From the NCBI GenBank assembly GCA_035564555.1, contig DATMTS010000088.1, positions 1 through 8,793 on the forward strand: 8,793 bases of DNA, read 5' to 3'. Of the stretch, positions 6,468 to 8,793 are shown piece after piece (position 1 is the first letter of the stretch; each line of letters starts with the position of its first letter). This stretch comes from DATMTS01 sp035564555. GTDB lineage: Bacteria > Actinomycetota > Actinomycetes > Actinomycetales > Microbacteriaceae. The notes under the pieces are model-generated. The model made no database searches and was not told where the DNA came from. It saw nothing but the letters and a program-made list of their open reading frames with translations. A program made the translations under genes and the position numbers.

Positions 6468-7316
6468 ATGAGCGTGCTGCAGAACGACGCTTACGCGGCG
6501 TCCTATGCGATCCCGGGCGGTGTGATCGCCGGTTCGGTGATCACACTCACCGTGACCGCACCGGATGGAACGACGTCCACGCCGACGGTGACGCCGGGTG
6601 TGACGTCGACCGCGTCGGTGGTGGCGTCGCAGCTGGGCAGCTACCTGCTGGTGTGGAGCTCCACGGGAGCGGTGACGGACGTCTACCAGGACCAGTTCAC
6701 GGTCGTCGCGCCGGCGCTGTGGCTGCTGTCGCTCAGCGACCTGCGCGAGCAGCTGAACCTGACCGCAGATGCCTCGTACACGTCCCGGCTGGTCCGGTTC
6801 CTCGCGTCGTCGAAGGATGTCATCGAGTTCATCACGGGCCCGATCATCGCGCAGACGCGGGTGGAGATGTTCGACGGCGGCAGCACCGCCATCGTCCTCC
6901 CGTACCGCTGGGTGAGGTCGATCACCTCAATCACGGAGACCGTCGGGCCGATCACGTACACGCTCACAGAACAGCCGCTGACGTCGTCACCGGTGGACGC
7001 GTGGGGCTACACGTGGGACCGGATCACGCACAAGATCGTGCGCCGCTCGTCGGGCATCGACGTGCCGTTCATGAGCGGTCAGCAGAACATCATCGTGACG
7101 TACGTGCTCGGCATGGCCGTCGTTCCGCAGGTCATCCAGGATGCGTGCGGCGAGCTGATCCGGCACTGGTGGTCGCACGGCCAGGTCTCCTATACCTCGC
7201 CGTTCATGCCGGGTGACGACGGCGAGGTGCCGGTGACGAACATCATGGGCTATGCCATCCCGAACCGCGTGATCGAGATGTGCCAGCCGTACGCGCGACT
7301 GGCGAGCGTCTTCTGA
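6468..7316 (+). CDS. Head-to-tail adaptor with N-terminal beta-rich domain
   Basis: A 282-residue neck protein. From about residue 85 it matches the pattern of the HK97 gp6 / SPP1 gp15-type connector: LSLSDLREQLNL, a run of short helices (SYTSRLVRFLASSKDVIEFITGPI), a beta segment (RVEMFDGGSTAIVLPYRWV), then DACGELIRHWW and a C-terminal IPNRVIEM segment. These adaptors form a ring under the portal. Residues 8-80 are a separate Thr/Val/Ser-rich beta domain (GSVITLTVTAPDGTTSTPTV, then GSYLLVWSSTGAVTD, QFTVVAP) resembling an immunoglobulin-like module, and may be surface-exposed around the neck. Start ATG 6468 has GGGAGG six bases upstream. The stop overlaps the next start (TGATG). Confidence 0.8.
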   Translation: MSVLQNDAYAASYAIPGGVIAGSVITLTVTAPDGTTSTPTVTPGVTSTASVVASQLGSYLLVWSSTGAVTDVYQDQFTVVAPALWLLSLSDLREQLNLTADASYTSRLVRFLASSKDVIEFITGPIIAQTRVEMFDGGSTAIVLPYRWVRSITSITETVGPITYTLTEQPLTSSPVDAWGYTWDRITHKIVRRSSGIDVPFMSGQQNIIVTYVLGMAVVPQVIQDACGELIRHWWSHGQVSYTSPFMPGDDGEVPVTNIMGYAIPNRVIEMCQPYARLASVF

Positions 7317-7795
7317 TGGGTACCTCGATCGGCGCGGCGACCGACTGGCTCGTCGTGAACTTCACGTCGGCGGTCGCGGCCGTGGACTCCGCTGCTGTGG
7401 TGGGCGACGGGATGCCGTCGCTGAGTGCGTCCAGCATGGTCGTGGTCGGCCGAACCCTGCCGACGGATGTCCAAGGCGTCCTGGGAACGCAGCAGCCGAT
7501 GGTGCTGGGCCTCGGGAAGAACGAGGAAGACTACTCGATCCCGTGCTTCGCCATCGCGGATCGGGCCGGCACCGCGCAGAAGCCGTCGCGCGACGCGGCG
7601 ATCGTCCTGTTTGACGCGTGCGCGCACGTCGTCGCGGGGGATCGCGAGCTCGGCGGCGCGCTGCTGGAGGGCCGTTACGCGTGGATCGACAACGTTCGGA
7701 TCTCGCAGACCCAAGGGGCCGCAAAGGACGGCGGGGCGCTCTGCTCGACGCTGATCCAGTTCGACGTCCACTGCCGTAACCACTATCTCGCCTGA
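7316..7795 (+). CDS. Probable tail terminator / neck protein
   Basis: A 159-residue protein placed between the adaptor and the tail tube gene, where the tail terminator normally sits. The pattern also fits: an N-terminal helix-type segment (TDWLVVNFTSAVAAV), a central beta region (SMVVVGRTLPTDVQGVLGTQ), a helix (SRDAAIVLFDACAHVVAG), then RYAWIDNVRISQTQGA and a closing beta strand STLIQFDVHCRNHYLA, like the C-terminal strand of terminator-type proteins that cap the tube. A head-closure (stopper) function is the main alternative. ATG 7316 overlaps the adaptor stop, and an in-frame GTG at 7280 lies inside the previous gene and is less likely. No strong ribosome site is present, so translation is probably coupled. 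Confidence 0.65.
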   Translation: MGTSIGAATDWLVVNFTSAVAAVDSAAVVGDGMPSLSASSMVVVGRTLPTDVQGVLGTQQPMVLGLGKNEEDYSIPCFAIADRAGTAQKPSRDAAIVLFDACAHVVAGDRELGGALLEGRYAWIDNVRISQTQGAAKDGGALCSTLIQFDVHCRNHYLA

Positions 7796-7804
7796 GGAGG
7801 CGCC

Positions 7805-8125
7805 ATGACCAAGTACAAGAACGTCTCCGGAGGCGTGGTCGATATCCCGCAACTGGGCGTGCATGTCCTCGACGGCGACGTGATCGACACCGATGCGGAC
7901 CTGTCGGCGAACGAGCTGTTCGCGTCATCCTCGGCGAAGTCCGCCGACGTGACGGCGAACCTGCCCGACGACATGACCGAGGGTGCGCCGGACTTGTCCG
8001 CACCCGACGCGACTGCAACGCCCGACGGAACCGCAACGCCCGACGGAACCGCAACGCCCGACGCGACCGCTACACCCGACGCGACTGACCCGGCCACCAC
8101 GGCCACCACGGAAGGAACGAACTGA
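7805..8125 (+). CDS. Small accessory protein with PDxTAT repeat tail
   Basis: A 106-residue protein of unknown function between the probable tail terminator and the tail tube gene. Residues 1-45 form a small folded-looking domain (KYKNVSGGVVDIPQLGVHVL, then DGDVIDTDADLSANELF). Residues 46-66 are acidic. Residues 67-96 hold five hexapeptide units (PDATAT, PDGTAT, PDGTAT, PDATAT, then a degenerate PDATDP), and the end is Thr/Ala-rich (ATTATTEGTN). The C-terminal half is expected to be disordered and, being Thr-rich, could be surface-exposed. Start ATG 7805 has a GAGGAGG site (7794-7800), and the stop overlaps the tail gene start (TGATG). Not seen as a membrane or secreted protein. Function is not assigned. 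Confidence 0.85.
   Translation: MTKYKNVSGGVVDIPQLGVHVLDGDVIDTDADLSANELFASSSAKSADVTANLPDDMTEGAPDLSAPDATATPDGTATPDGTATPDATATPDATDPATTATTEGTN
8003..8092 (+). repeat. 18-bp tandem repeat (four units plus a degenerate fifth)
   Basis: Units at 8003-8020, 8021-8038, 8039-8056, 8057-8074 and a degenerate 8075-8092. Units two and three are identical (CCCGACGGAACCGCAACG); the others differ at a few bases, including GGA/GCG. The unit is a multiple of three and lies in frame, so copy number can change without breaking the gene. Encoded product: PD(A/G)TAT repeats. Confidence 0.9.
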
Positions 8126-8793
8126 TGGCTGTCGGCTCCGGCATCTCCGCAACCCTCGGCATCGCGACCGAGACCACCGTCGGCACGCCTGTCGCGGTGA
8201 CCCGTTTCGTCGAGTTCGACTCCGAGTCGCTCGCGATGAAGAAGCACACCGTGCAGGGCACCGGCATGCGCGGCGGCGGTCTGGTGCAGCGCGGTTCGCG
8301 CCGTCAGATCGTGGCGCGCGAGGTGAACGGCGACATCAACTTCGACGTCCCCACCGCGGGCTTCGGGCTGTTCCTGCAGCACATGCTGGGCAGCTTCTCG
8401 ACGACCCCGACCAGCATCGGCGGCGGCCTGTTCCGGCAGATCCACAACCTCGGATCGCTGCAGGGCAAGGCGTTCACCACGCAGGTACTGCGGCCCGACA
8501 CGGGTGGTGTGCTGACTCAGGAGGCGTTCACCTACCCCGGGTGCAAGGTCACCGCGTGGGAGCTCGACGTCAAGCAGGCGTCGCAGCTGACCGCGAAGCT
8601 GACCCTGGATGCGCTCGACGAGGCGACCCCAGGAAACGCGGCGGCGAACACGACCCTGGCGTCGGCGGCTGTGGCGGCCGCATCCACGATCTCGACCGTC
8701 GCGACGATCCCGGTCGGCTCGTACATCACGCTCGACGTGGGTCTGGTGCGTGAGACGCTCCTGACCACGGCCGTGTCGGGCACCGGTCCATTC
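8125..8793 (+). CDS. Major tail (tube) protein, 3' end outside window
   Basis: At least 223 residues with no stop before the window edge. The start MAVGSGISATLGIATETTVG, followed by PVAVTRFVEFDSES, matches the family of actinophage major tail proteins, as do the QGTGMRGGGLVQRGSRRQ segment, GDINFDVPTAGFGLFLQHMLGS, and FTYPGCKVTAWELDVKQA with TAKLTLDA. This protein polymerises into the tail tube. From about residue 172 an Ala/Thr-rich linker leads into TIPVGSYITLDVG and TAVSGTGPF, a small beta module often inserted in such tail proteins. ATG 8125 overlaps the previous stop in TGATG, with GGAAGGAA upstream. Its C-terminal portion, and the tape measure and chaperone genes expected downstream, are not visible. 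Confidence 0.9.
   Translation, partial: MAVGSGISATLGIATETTVGTPVAVTRFVEFDSESLAMKKHTVQGTGMRGGGLVQRGSRRQIVAREVNGDINFDVPTAGFGLFLQHMLGSFSTTPTSIGGGLFRQIHNLGSLQGKAFTTQVLRPDTGGVLTQEAFTYPGCKVTAWELDVKQASQLTAKLTLDALDEATPGNAAANTTLASAAVAAASTISTVATIPVGSYITLDVGLVRETLLTTAVSGTGPF

Noticed and set aside
1..8793. CRISPR array, insertion sequence, toxin-antitoxin or defence cassette
   Set aside because: No spaced direct repeats, transposase motifs, terminal inverted repeats or defence domains were seen. The genes form an uninterrupted phage structural block.

Overview
This window is a contiguous head-packaging, capsid and neck gene block from a tailed, long-tailed (siphovirus-type) bacteriophage or prophage. 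All genes lie on the + strand. The DNA is very GC-rich by eye with strong G/C preference at third codon positions. Protein styles (HNH, small terminase ending in a DPLDEL motif, ARQNGKG-type large terminase, HK97-like portal/protease/capsid, major tail protein starting MAVGSGISATLG) point to a phage of a high-GC actinobacterium. A Microbacteriaceae host such as Microbacterium is my best guess, but this is inference and no host gene is present to prove it. The sequence alone does not tell whether it is a free phage or an integrated prophage.

Layout. 1-355: possible tail end of an upstream gene, then an HNH endonuclease. 356-547: the only sizeable non-coding stretch, with an AT-rich palindrome, a G-rich run and short repeats, and the natural place to look for cos or a promoter. 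548-2438: terminase small subunit (with a tandem zinc-binding motif at its N-terminus) and terminase large subunit. 2449-2607: a 52-residue two-helix membrane protein overlapping the next gene. 2604-6246: portal, HK97-type prohead protease with a long C-terminal extension, and major capsid protein, joined by GTGA/ATGA overlaps. 6254-6281: a strong GNRA-loop hairpin right after the capsid gene. 6303-7795: a 49-residue protein, a head-tail adaptor with an N-terminal beta-rich domain, and a probable tail terminator. 7805-8125: a small protein with an 18-bp tandem repeat. 8125 to the window end: the major tail (tube) protein, cut off by the window edge.

How it works together: HNH plus small and large terminase cut and pump DNA through the portal into a procapsid. 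The protease matures the procapsid by removing internal (scaffold-like) segments. The adaptor and terminator close the neck and tail, and the tail protein forms the tube. Starts are tightly coupled (TTG, GTG and ATG starts overlapping the preceding stop), consistent with one long late transcript, with the hairpin after the capsid gene as the clearest internal RNA signal.

I found no wholly new system. This is a well-organised but largely conventional structural module. The items most worth a second look are the duplicated zinc motif in the small terminase, the capsid-distal hairpin, the hidden membrane protein between terminase and portal, a possible relationship between the two small accessory proteins, the repeat tail, and the short neck gene set.
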